Origin: JAADEM01 sp965371855 | GTDB lineage: Bacteria; Bacteroidota; Bacteroidia; Bacteroidales; Marinilabiliaceae | Reading direction: 5' to 3' | DNA length: 64,000 nucleotides | NCBI GenBank assembly: GCA_965371855.1 | Contig: CBDUZZ010000012.1 | Coordinates: 1 to 64,000, forward strand | Part shown: positions 52,818-60,749 of the stretch, piece by piece | How the letters are laid out: each line of letters begins with the position of its first letter | Numbering within the stretch: position 1 is the first letter of the stretch | Position numbers and translations under genes: made by a program | The notes under the pieces: model-generated | Told to the model about the DNA's origin: nothing | Database searches by the model: none | What the model saw: the letters and a program-made list of their open reading frames with translations, nothing else

Positions 52818-54761
52818 TTATTCAGGTAACAAATGATCTTCCAACATTCTGTTATTGTATTGTTGAACAATAGCTTTCACCTCCAATTCATAATTACTAT
52901 AATCAACAGAATCTTTAATATCCAATTGTAAATACGGATCATTCTTAAAATTAAATACTCCTGTTGTATTTTCTCCATCGAAATACATTACCATATCATC
53001 TTTAATATACTGGTAATAGCCTTCAAGATAATTGAGAACTCCCATCTTTTCATTTTTCATCAAATCGTTGCCAAAAGCAAGATAATCCGAATTATAATTC
53101 AAATAATTCAATAGAGTTGGCATTATATCAATTTGTTGAGCCGGACAATCATTTATCTTTTTCGTAGCTGTATCACCGGGAGAATAAAACAGTAACGGAA
53201 TAGCAAAAGCTCCTAAGTTAGTCTGAGATTCTCTAAAGTGTGATACTGAGCTATGATCTGCCGTTATCACAAATATAGTATTCTCATACCAAGGCATCTC
53301 TTTAGATTTATTGAAGAAACTTCTTAATGCATCATCGGTATAACCAACACACTGATGAACCGGCAGATACCCCTTAGGATACTTCCCTTCAAAACCTTCG
53401 GGGAGTTTAAACGGATGGTGAGAAGAGACGGAAAACAGTGTTGTGAAAAACGGCTCCTTCATTTTGTTCATCTCATTAGCAAAAAACTCAAAAAACTTAT
53501 GATCCCATATACCCCATATCCCATCATAATCATCATTATTATTATACTCTGTTTTCCCCACATAACGGTCAAAACCTGTAAGATTGGCAAAGCTCTGAAA
53601 ACCCATTGACCCATTAGGAGCGCCATGGAAAAATGCTGATTCATAGCCTTTCTCACCCAGTAAACTTGCAAGGCTATTTACATGATTCGAGGAGTATTCA
53701 GATATTACATAAGGTAACACAAGTGAAGGAATACTGGCTATTATGGAAGGCATTGCATCAATTGATTTTCTTCCATTAGCATAAGCATTTGTAAATGCCC
53801 ATCCCTCTTTTAGTAAAGAGTCAATAAAAGGGGTAAAACCCTGATAATTACCTCCATCTAATTTACGATTTAATCCACCCACATATTCACGATTAAAACT
53901 TTCAAGAATAAAAATCACAATATTTTTCTTATTCATCAATTGTGTTGTATCTCCTTTTACAACAGGGTTGAATACCGCATTTAGTTCTTTTTTACTTTTA
54001 AAATAATCTCTCTGCTTATAACTTCTCTTATTCCAGGTTCTAATTATACAAAAAGGAGTATTCAATACCAGAGCCATTTGATCAGGAGTTTTTACATACC
54101 TGCCGGCATTACTAAGACTGATTGGTCGTGTACTATGCCTGAACCCGCCACGTGCACCAGCTACCATAAGTGATATGAAAAATGCTAAAACGACTACCGA
54201 TGTAATACTGTAGTACCAATGATTTTTGAATTTTATTGGTTTAGGTTTTACTAATGAATAGCTACAGGATAATAAAACCATTATAACAACAAATAGAATA
54301 AATATATACCAGAAATCGATAAGGAATTGCCATGATAACCTCCCCAAATTATCTTCATTTGCCAATATATCTTTTACATTATAAGTAGTACGTTTTAAAA
54401 TGAAACGATAGTAAATTATATCAATTGAGTTTAATGCAAACCCGATTCCATTTAAAGTAAGAAACAAACCCTTAAGGAAACGCTGATACCCTTTGCTATA
54501 TTTAAAACTAATCTTCAAAGGAGCCATATAAAATAAAACGTACAAAATATTGAGATATACTATAGCACTAATATCGAACCTAAACCCTCCGTAAAATATA
54601 GTTAACAAGTTATCCATAGAGATGTCAGGAAACATATCCTTGTTGAAAAAATAAAACACCCCCCTGAAGAGTGTATAGAACACCATTAAGAAAGATATGC
54701 GAAGAATTAATACCAGGTACTCATTAAGAGTTATGCCCTTATTAAAAAATAACCGTTTCAT
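52818..54761 (-). CDS. LTA synthase-like phosphoglycerol/phosphoethanolamine transferase
   Basis: A 647-aa inner-membrane enzyme with about five N-terminal membrane helices (residues 10-205) and a periplasmic alkaline-phosphatase-type domain. The metal/nucleophile region shows IVIFILESFN with Glu287 and the nucleophile region NGRKSIDAMPS with Ser333, where Gram-positive LtaS has Thr. Later metal ligands appear in SVSSHHPF and FVITADHSSVSH. In Bacteroidota such enzymes probably modify membrane-derived glycans or lipids with phosphoglycerol or phosphoethanolamine. It lies 9 nt downstream of msrA on the same strand. Confidence 0.87.
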   Translation of the reverse strand: MKRLFFNKGITLNEYLVLILRISFLMVFYTLFRGVFYFFNKDMFPDISMDNLLTIFYGGFRFDISAIVYLNILYVLFYMAPLKISFKYSKGYQRFLKGLFLTLNGIGFALNSIDIIYYRFILKRTTYNVKDILANEDNLGRLSWQFLIDFWYIFILFVVIMVLLSCSYSLVKPKPIKFKNHWYYSITSVVVLAFFISLMVAGARGGFRHSTRPISLSNAGRYVKTPDQMALVLNTPFCIIRTWNKRSYKQRDYFKSKKELNAVFNPVVKGDTTQLMNKKNIVIFILESFNREYVGGLNRKLDGGNYQGFTPFIDSLLKEGWAFTNAYANGRKSIDAMPSIIASIPSLVLPYVISEYSSNHVNSLASLLGEKGYESAFFHGAPNGSMGFQSFANLTGFDRYVGKTEYNNNDDYDGIWGIWDHKFFEFFANEMNKMKEPFFTTLFSVSSHHPFKLPEGFEGKYPKGYLPVHQCVGYTDDALRSFFNKSKEMPWYENTIFVITADHSSVSHFRESQTNLGAFAIPLLFYSPGDTATKKINDCPAQQIDIMPTLLNYLNYNSDYLAFGNDLMKNEKMGVLNYLEGYYQYIKDDMVMYFDGENTTGVFNFKNDPYLQLDIKDSVDYSNYELEVKAIVQQYNNRMLEDHLLPE

Positions 54762-54770
54762 AAACTTTTA

Positions 54771-55430
54771 TTAAAATAGAAAGAATTTGCAAAAGTAATA
54801 AAATAGAAAAAAAACACATCTATGAGTTACTCTATTCTTCAAAAACTCTTTCAACTCCTTCTCAACCTTCCTCAACTTTGGTGTAATAACTATTGAGCAA
54901 TACGGCTGACTTTTATTATTATTATAATAATCGTTGTGATAATCTTCAGCAGGATAAAACTCACTATACTCAGTAATCTCAGTAACAATAGGAGAATCAT
55001 AGATGCCTGAAATATTCAACTTTTCAATAGCTTTTTCGGCCTCCTCCCTCTGCTCCTGTACGTGATAAAATATTGCAGAGCGGTATTGCGTTCCCACATC
55101 AGATCCCTGCCGGTTTAGTGTAGTTGGGTCATGAACAACAAAAAAGACCTGCAACAACTCTGTAAATGAAACCTTGTCAGGATTGTATATTACCTGAACC
55201 ACCTCAGCATACCCGGTAAGTCCTGTACACACTTCTTTGTAAGTAGGTTTTGATTTCGTGCCTCCCATATACCCTGAAACAACCTTGTCAACACCTTTGA
55301 TTTGCAGAAAAGTAGCTTCAACACACCAAAAACATCCTGCTCCAAACGTTATCTTTTCAGTGTTTTGAGCCACAACTCCCTCCATAGTCATAATTAGTAC
55401 AATTAAAATATTAATCAATAATGCCTTCAT
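54771..55430 (-). CDS. msrA: Secreted peptide methionine sulfoxide reductase A
   Basis: A 219-aa protein with a signal peptide, so it acts in the periplasm. The active site GAGCFWC contains Cys33, followed by EATFLQIKGVDKVVSGYMGG; the YHNDYYNNNKSQPYC stretch near the C-terminus carries a possible recycling Cys. MsrA reduces methionine-S-sulfoxide in proteins. The usual family end (LRKVEKELKEFLKN) is extended by about 20 unusual residues, rich in Phe and Cys (CVFFLFYYF), read from the AT-rich intergenic DNA. A one-base shift would give a stop right after LKEFLK, so a small frameshift at the 3' end is likely. No msrB is fused. Confidence 0.92.
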   Translation of the reverse strand: MKALLINILIVLIMTMEGVVAQNTEKITFGAGCFWCVEATFLQIKGVDKVVSGYMGGTKSKPTYKEVCTGLTGYAEVVQVIYNPDKVSFTELLQVFFVVHDPTTLNRQGSDVGTQYRSAIFYHVQEQREEAEKAIEKLNISGIYDSPIVTEITEYSEFYPAEDYHNDYYNNNKSQPYCSIVITPKLRKVEKELKEFLKNRVTHRCVFFLFYYFCKFFLF

Positions 55431-55483
55431 AAAAATTTACAATAGAAACTTGCACAAGGTAAAAATTTATAAATCTCTTTTCG

Positions 55484-55491
55484 TACATTTG
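55484..55491 (+). promoter_or_regulatory. Possible -7 element of rarA
   Basis: TACATTTG matches TAnnTTTG and lies 30 nt before the ATG at 55522. The -33 element is not recognisable. Confidence 0.35.
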
Positions 55492-55521
55492 AAACATAAA
55501 CTTTTTAGTTGACAAACTAAC

Positions 55522-56802
55522 ATGAACGGATACCCTCCTTTGGCTGAACGAATGCGCCCCAAAACGTTACAAGATTACATAGGGCAGAAACATCTTGTGG
55601 GTGAAGGTGCGGTTTTACGCCGAATGATAGACTCAGGAACGATATCATCAATTATTCTTTGGGGACCTCCCGGAGTTGGTAAAACCACTCTGGCCAGAAT
55701 TATTGCCAATCAGCTGCAACGCCCGTTTTATATACTCTCAGCTGTCAGCTCAGGTGTTAAGGACGTTAGGGAGGCGATAGAAAAAGCACGTAAAACAAAG
55801 TTTTTTAACAGCCCCTCTCCCATCCTGTTTATTGATGAGATACATCGTTTCAGCAAATCGCAACAAGACAGTCTGCTGGGAGCTGTAGAAGAGGGAGTTG
55901 TGACACTTATTGGAGCCACAACCGAAAATCCGTCATTCGAAGTTATATCTCCCCTGTTGTCTCGCTGTCAGGTCTATGTACTTAAGCCTCTTGAAAAAGA
56001 TGATCTATTGAAACTACTTGACATTGTTCAAAAAGCAGATATACTTCTTAAAAACAAAGAGATTAAACTCATTGAAGACGACGCATTACTTCAATATGCC
56101 GGGGGTGATGCCCGTAAGTTTTTAAATATCATCGAACTACTTGTTAATGCAGATGCAGGGAGTAATAGGATTGAGATATCTAACGAAAATGTTACAACCA
56201 ACCTACAGCAAAATCCCGCTCAGTACGATAAAAACGGGGAGATGCATTACGATATTATCTCTGCTTTTATCAAATCTATCCGGGGCAGTGATCCTGATGC
56301 TGCAGTTTACTGGCTGGCCCGTATGGTTGAAGGAGGTGAAGACCCTAAATTTATTGCACGTCGGTTGATAATATCCGCTTCGGAAGATATAGGTCTTGCA
56401 AACCCTAATGCACTACTACTTGCAACTAACTGCTTTGAAGCCATAAACATGGTAGGGTGGCCTGAAGCTCGCATAATACTTTCTCAAACAACCATCTACC
56501 TGGCAACAAGTCCTAAAAGCAACTCGGCATATATGGCAATCAACAGTGCTCAGGAGCTAGTCAAAAAAACAGGTAACCTGCCTGTACCACTACATCTGCG
56601 TAATGCTCCAACAAAACTGATGAAGGATATGGATTACGGTAAATCGTATAAATACGCTCATGATTTTCCGGGTAATTTTGCAAAACAGGATTATATGCCT
56701 GATGATGTTAAAAACAAAGAATTGTATACTCCACAACACAATCAAACTGAAGCAAAAATAAAAGAACGGTTGTATAAGCTATGGGGGAAAAACGAGCAGT
56801 AA
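55522..56802 (+). CDS. rarA: Replication-associated recombination protein RarA (MgsA)
   Basis: A 426-aa AAA+ ATPase. After the family opening PLAERMRPKTLQDYIGQKHLVG come Walker A GPPGVGKTT (49-57) and Walker B LFIDEIHRF; then GATTENPSFEV (sensor I) and the C-terminal tetramerisation domain with SIRGSDPDAAVYWLARM and RRLIISASEDIGLANP. Length and layout are normal for RarA/MgsA, which acts at stalled replication forks. It is a single-gene unit, divergent from msrA. Confidence 0.96.
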   Translation: MNGYPPLAERMRPKTLQDYIGQKHLVGEGAVLRRMIDSGTISSIILWGPPGVGKTTLARIIANQLQRPFYILSAVSSGVKDVREAIEKARKTKFFNSPSPILFIDEIHRFSKSQQDSLLGAVEEGVVTLIGATTENPSFEVISPLLSRCQVYVLKPLEKDDLLKLLDIVQKADILLKNKEIKLIEDDALLQYAGGDARKFLNIIELLVNADAGSNRIEISNENVTTNLQQNPAQYDKNGEMHYDIISAFIKSIRGSDPDAAVYWLARMVEGGEDPKFIARRLIISASEDIGLANPNALLLATNCFEAINMVGWPEARIILSQTTIYLATSPKSNSAYMAINSAQELVKKTGNLPVPLHLRNAPTKLMKDMDYGKSYKYAHDFPGNFAKQDYMPDDVKNKELYTPQHNQTEAKIKERLYKLWGKNEQ

Positions 56803-56910
56803 GCAATTAACAGTAAGCAGTATTCAGCTAGCAGCTATTAGTAATTTGTATATTTTCAACACATTAGCAAATAATTCACCCACCCCAACCTCTCCGAGGA
56901 GGGGAATAAA

Positions 56911-56942
56911 TCATCACATCAACAAATCATCAAATCAGCACA
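56911..56942. repeat. ATCA(A/C)ATC array at the 3' end of the dehalogenase-like gene
   Basis: Units such as ATCATCACATC and AACAAATCATC fill the space next to the stop codon at 56943; the stop itself lies in the array. In the gene's sense it reads TGATGTGCTGATTTG, the same orientation as the arrays after 130 and 12645. A G+C-rich remnant (ACCTCTCCGAGGAGGGG) precedes it. Confidence 0.65.
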
Positions 56943-58304
56943 TCAACTCATCACCCTCATCCACTTTGGAGATTTACGTGACTTAGGTTTTCGCCCGTAA
57001 AAAAAATCATCAAGCTTTACTGCCGGTTTTCTGAAATTTGGGAAATTCCTGATAAAGAATCTTATTGTGTTATGAAATAAATTATCGGGATGAGAGTATG
57101 GACATACGCTAATACACCTTCCACAATCCGTTCCTGTACTGCACCAGTATGTAAAACACTTCTCCGAATTGATTTGCCATCGTTTAATACTGCCTATCAC
57201 TTTCTTCCCTTCAAAAGCTATTGCTGATGATGGACATGTATCTGCACACTTCAAACATTTGTTACAAAAATCTTCTACCGAAGAGTCATACTTACGACCA
57301 TTGGGCTTTAGCGGCGCATTTGTTGTAACTACGGCAACACGAACCCTGGGGCCCAACCCGGGAGTCATCAATAATCCCATACGACCAATCTCACCCAGTC
57401 CGGCATCCCTTGCCACTAACGGGCAAACAACCTCATAGTTACCATCGATATGGGCTCTTGCCTCATAACCCAGATTACGTAAAAATGCTGCCAATTGAAC
57501 TGCAATTGTACCGGCATTAAGGTATTGTTGAGCCGACTCCATAACTATAGGACTATATGGGGCACAATTAACCATCTCATCATCCATCTCTACAGTGAAA
57601 GCAATACCTAACGGATGATCTGATAAAATATTTTTTCCATATCTATCACCTCTCCCACCTGTACAATACCAGTGATACTGTTTCATTTCTGCAATCCCTA
57701 CCGACACGACATCTCTCTTATGTAACCAATGCCTAATAAAACTATTCAGTTTATCCCGGTCAACAGAAACACTACTATCAGAGGGAACACCAGATACAAG
57801 AGGATGAAAAGCCTCAACAGTATAAAATCCTGCATCAGCCATTGCAAAAGTCAAAGGATGATAAAACGCTGATTTCTTACTTAAAAGCCCGGCCTGTTTC
57901 CTGAAAACATCATCCTTTTCACGATGCCCCGGAAATTCTCTGTAATAACTCTCAAAACGATCCGTGCCCGGCTGAAGCTCATTTCTTGAAAACATGGTAT
58001 TCCGTTCATCAATCCTCTCTTTTGGAATTTCTTCTTTACTCTTAGAAAATAAAAACTGCGGAATAAACAAATATGTCAGAACAATAGCGGAAATCGCAAA
58101 CAAAGGAACAGTAACATATTCCACTCCATTCATGCCTGACAAAACAAACATCACCAAAACAACCAACAACACAATAAAAAGAGATGACCTGAATGAAGCT
58201 CTCATTTCGCCCTCAAACAAAAACAAAACTCCTGCAGCAAAAAACAACAAACTACCGGAAATATATCCAAAAAGAACAATATTATTTATGATCTCAATTA
58301 ACAT
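56943..58304 (-). CDS. Membrane-anchored reductive-dehalogenase-like Fe-S protein
   Basis: The ORF opens with a TTG at 58340; the ATG at 58304 gives 453 aa. About three membrane segments occupy the first 90 residues, followed by a soluble domain with the sequence GLGEIGRMGLLMTPGLGPRVRVAVVTTNAPL, a hallmark shared by reductive dehalogenases and epoxyqueuosine reductase. Two [4Fe-4S] sites follow: CNKCLKCADTC (Cys347, 350, 353, 357) and a longer cluster with Cys383, 388, 394, 397 and 401. Typical RdhA proteins have a Tat signal and a small RdhB anchor; this one has neither and carries its own anchor. Cobalamin dependence and a halogenated substrate are inference. Its stop codon lies in a low-complexity array. 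Confidence 0.75.
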   Translation of the reverse strand: MLIEIINNIVLFGYISGSLLFFAAGVLFLFEGEMRASFRSSLFIVLLVVLVMFVLSGMNGVEYVTVPLFAISAIVLTYLFIPQFLFSKSKEEIPKERIDERNTMFSRNELQPGTDRFESYYREFPGHREKDDVFRKQAGLLSKKSAFYHPLTFAMADAGFYTVEAFHPLVSGVPSDSSVSVDRDKLNSFIRHWLHKRDVVSVGIAEMKQYHWYCTGGRGDRYGKNILSDHPLGIAFTVEMDDEMVNCAPYSPIVMESAQQYLNAGTIAVQLAAFLRNLGYEARAHIDGNYEVVCPLVARDAGLGEIGRMGLLMTPGLGPRVRVAVVTTNAPLKPNGRKYDSSVEDFCNKCLKCADTCPSSAIAFEGKKVIGSIKRWQINSEKCFTYWCSTGTDCGRCISVCPYSHPDNLFHNTIRFFIRNFPNFRKPAVKLDDFFYGRKPKSRKSPKWMRVMS

Positions 58305-58390
58305 ACTACAAAGAAAGTAAATTATACTATTACTCCGCAAAACTTTGTTTTTGGCTAAATATTATTTTTTCCATTACACAGTAATTATTG

Positions 58391-58398
58391 TATTTTTG
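58391..58398 (+). promoter_or_regulatory. Possible -7 element of the PiT-family gene
   Basis: TATTTTTG matches TAnnTTTG and lies 34 nt before the ATG at 58433. No TTTG is found at the -33 distance. Confidence 0.35.
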
Positions 58399-58432
58399 AT
58401 TCATAATTCAATTATGACTTGACAAATAGAAT

Positions 58433-59473
58433 ATGATTTCGCCATTATTCAACCATCTTTTGATTCCATTTATTATAGCTATGTTTTTAGCGATAACAAT
58501 GGGTGGCAGTGGAACAGCTCCCGCTTTTTCTGCTGCATACGGAGCTAATGTAATACGGAAAAGTTTAATTCCCGGCTTATTTGGAATAATGGTCTTCTTA
58601 GGTGCAATTATCGCAGGAAAAGGTACTGCCACAACTGTGGGAAAAGACTTATTAGCACCTGAGATGATGTCGTTTACAGTTGTCTCAATTATTCTTTTTT
58701 CTGTGGCTATCTCTTTGCTAATCGCTAATTTAGCAGGGATACCTCAATCTACCAGTCAGGCAACAGTTCTATCTGTTACTGCTGTTGCAGTATATTTTAA
58801 TAGCTTAAATACCGAAAAATTATTTTTAGAAATCATTCCCACCTGGTTCATTTTACCAATAATTTCATTTTTCATCAGTCTGTTTATTGGAAAATATATT
58901 TATCGTCCTATGAGAAAAAGGGGATACACCTTACAGAGAGCGCAAAATGAAAATCTTAAACCAGTCTGGAACGGACTGTTAATACTAATGTCTTTATATG
59001 TTGCTTTCTCAATAGGAGCAAATAATGTTGCTAATGCAGCCGGACCAATTGCCTCAATGACTGCAAATGAACTTAACATTTCAGTAGATGAGAACTTTAT
59101 ATTGATTATGATATTATCAACCCTGGTTGTAGCACCAAGTTTTGGAATAGGAAGTTCAATATTTGGGCATAAAATTGTGAAGAATACAGGAAAGGAGATC
59201 GTATTATTCGGTAAATTTGAAGCTGTTGTGATTGCATTTGTATCTGCAAGTTTATTGCTGTCAGCCTCAATAGCAAAAGGAATCCCTACTTCATTAGTCC
59301 AATTGAATGTTGCGGCAATTTTAGGGATAGGTGTTGCAAAATTAGGAGCTAAGAATATTTTCAGAAAGACTGAAGTCAGAAAATTTTTCTTAATGTGGAT
59401 TATAGCTCCAATTATTGCATTCTCTTTATCACTGTTATTAATATTTATGGCTGACAAATTTGGATACTTATAA
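58433..59473 (+). CDS. PiT-family inorganic anion transporter
   Basis: A 346-aa membrane protein with about ten hydrophobic segments and the internal inverted duplication of the PiT family. The first half has the block GGSGTAPAFSAAYGANVIRK and the second GANNVANAAGPIASM. In classical phosphate transporters the signature is GxNDxANA with a conserved Asp; here the first copy is strongly altered and the second lacks the Asp. This resembles the CysP sulfate-permease branch, which belongs to the same family. Phosphate is possible, but sulfate or another anion cannot be excluded. It is a single-gene unit. Confidence 0.78.
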   Translation: MISPLFNHLLIPFIIAMFLAITMGGSGTAPAFSAAYGANVIRKSLIPGLFGIMVFLGAIIAGKGTATTVGKDLLAPEMMSFTVVSIILFSVAISLLIANLAGIPQSTSQATVLSVTAVAVYFNSLNTEKLFLEIIPTWFILPIISFFISLFIGKYIYRPMRKRGYTLQRAQNENLKPVWNGLLILMSLYVAFSIGANNVANAAGPIASMTANELNISVDENFILIMILSTLVVAPSFGIGSSIFGHKIVKNTGKEIVLFGKFEAVVIAFVSASLLLSASIAKGIPTSLVQLNVAAILGIGVAKLGAKNIFRKTEVRKFFLMWIIAPIIAFSLSLLLIFMADKFGYL

Positions 59474-59694
59474 AACTTTATTGACACCTGCAAACTTGCA
59501 TCAATATCTATAATGCAATTTTCAATTTATAGAGGTTCAGGATATTTATTCTGTATAATTTTTTTTGAATTGCAACCCCTCCCTGAGTATGTTATATAAC
59601 TACTTTTTTCTCTATTGCTCTCTCTTTATAATGATGAATAAATTCTTTAATTTTGCAACAACAAGAACAGAAAAAGATTATAATAGTAAAGTTG

Positions 59695-60039
59695 ATGAAA
59701 ATCAAAGAGATATGTGATATTGTTGATGCCTCGGTAGTTTGTGGTGAGCAGTTTATGGAGAAGCAGGTAAAAAACGGCTTTGCCAGTGATCTAATGAGTG
59801 ATGTGTTAACCCTTGATACAGATGACCTGTTGCTCATTACCGGACTTACAAATATGCAAACCCTAAGAACTGCTGAGATGGCTGACATATCTTGTCTGTT
59901 ATTTGTGAGGAACAAGAAAGTTACCGATGAGATGAAAAAATTAGCTATGGAGAATGACATGATTTTACTTGAGTGTAAGTACTCAGTATTCAGGACCGTT
60001 GGTTTGCTATATGATGCAGGATTAGAACCAGTGTATTGA
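59695..60039 (+). CDS. DRTGG-domain protein 1
   Basis: The ATG at 59695 follows a longer, atypical N-terminal stretch and gives a 114-aa protein that begins in the usual way for the family (MKIKEICDIVDASVVCGEQ). The DRTGG-type core is seen as VKNGFASDLMSDVLT, followed by LLLITGLTNMQTLRTAEMADISC and a C-terminal helix. DRTGG domains are ligand-binding modules found next to CBS or phosphotransacetylase domains and in hydrogenase loci. A second copy with a more complete signature lies at 62113. It is the first gene of the plus-strand hydrogenase accessory run. Confidence 0.8.
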   Translation: MKIKEICDIVDASVVCGEQFMEKQVKNGFASDLMSDVLTLDTDDLLLITGLTNMQTLRTAEMADISCLLFVRNKKVTDEMKKLAMENDMILLECKYSVFRTVGLLYDAGLEPVY

Positions 60040-60149
60040 TAATGATAAGTGTTGATGAATTGGTTATTTGTTTATTTGAGGATTCGATTATTTGAAGCTG
60101 GCAGGTTAAGCCCTCTAAATGTTTTAAGAAAACAGGATAGGGCAACAGG

Positions 60150-60215
60150 TGTATGGCAAAACCCCATAGGGGTGAAAATACAATAGCCCCGGGTTTTAAC
60201 CCGGGGAAAATAAAA
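60150..60215. repeat. Palindromic intergenic repeat with CCCCGGGTT hairpin
   Basis: CCCCGGGTT (60187-60195) and AACCCGGGG (60198-60206) form a near-perfect hairpin, preceded by AACCCCATAGGGG, a second small palindrome. The G+C content jumps inside an AT-rich region. It resembles intergenic repeats common in Bacteroidota (from general familiarity), and it separates DRTGG protein 1 from the anti-sigma-like gene. Confidence 0.7.
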
Positions 60216-60321
60216 CGAAAAAGAACTGTTTTGGCAGAATTTTTTGCGAATGCAAAAATCTTGACAAAACAGGAAATGGGTCAAAAATATTATTAATGGC
60301 TATTAGCTATAAGCTAATCAA

Positions 60322-60738
60322 ATGAAGTTTAAATTCACTATAGCGGGAGGTGATTTTTCAAAAGCCGGACATGCATCAAGTGCCATAAAGAAGGTACTTA
60401 AGCAATTGAATGTTGACGCCAGAGTGATTAAACGTATCGTAGTGGCATTGTATGAAGGGGAGGTTAATGTTGTTGCTCATGCATACAACGGTAGCATTGA
60501 GGCAGATATAAATGCAGAACGTATTTATGTTAGAATAGAGGACAAAGGACCAGGCATCCCGGATATTAATCTGGCAATGACAGTTGGGTACTCCACTGCT
60601 TCGGCTAAAGTGCGGGAGATGGGGTTTGGTGCCGGCATGGGACTTCCGAATATGAAAAAGAATGCCGATGAATTGAAGGTTACAAGCAAATTGGGAGAAG
60701 GAACATTAGTGGAACTTAAAACTTATTTGAAATCTTAA
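60322..60738 (+). CDS. Anti-sigma-regulatory-factor-type HATPase
   Basis: A 138-aa single-domain ATP-binding protein of the SpoIIAB/RsbW type. N-box and G-boxes are seen in VALYEGEVNVVAHAYNG, DKGPGIPDINLAMTVGY and GFGAGMGLPNMKKNAD, then LGEGTLVEL at the end. In the hydrogenase accessory loci of anaerobes such a protein is repeatedly found next to the Fe-S and DRTGG proteins, where it may act as a kinase or a sensor in regulating the hydrogenase genes. The following gene starts 11 nt downstream. Confidence 0.88.
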   Translation: MKFKFTIAGGDFSKAGHASSAIKKVLKQLNVDARVIKRIVVALYEGEVNVVAHAYNGSIEADINAERIYVRIEDKGPGIPDINLAMTVGYSTASAKVREMGFGAGMGLPNMKKNADELKVTSKLGEGTLVELKTYLKS

Positions 60739-60749
60739 TTTTGGAAACT

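Noticed and set aside
58900..59493. 197-codon minus-strand frame
   Set aside because: Antisense shadow of the PiT-family gene; its composition mirrors the membrane segments of the real gene.
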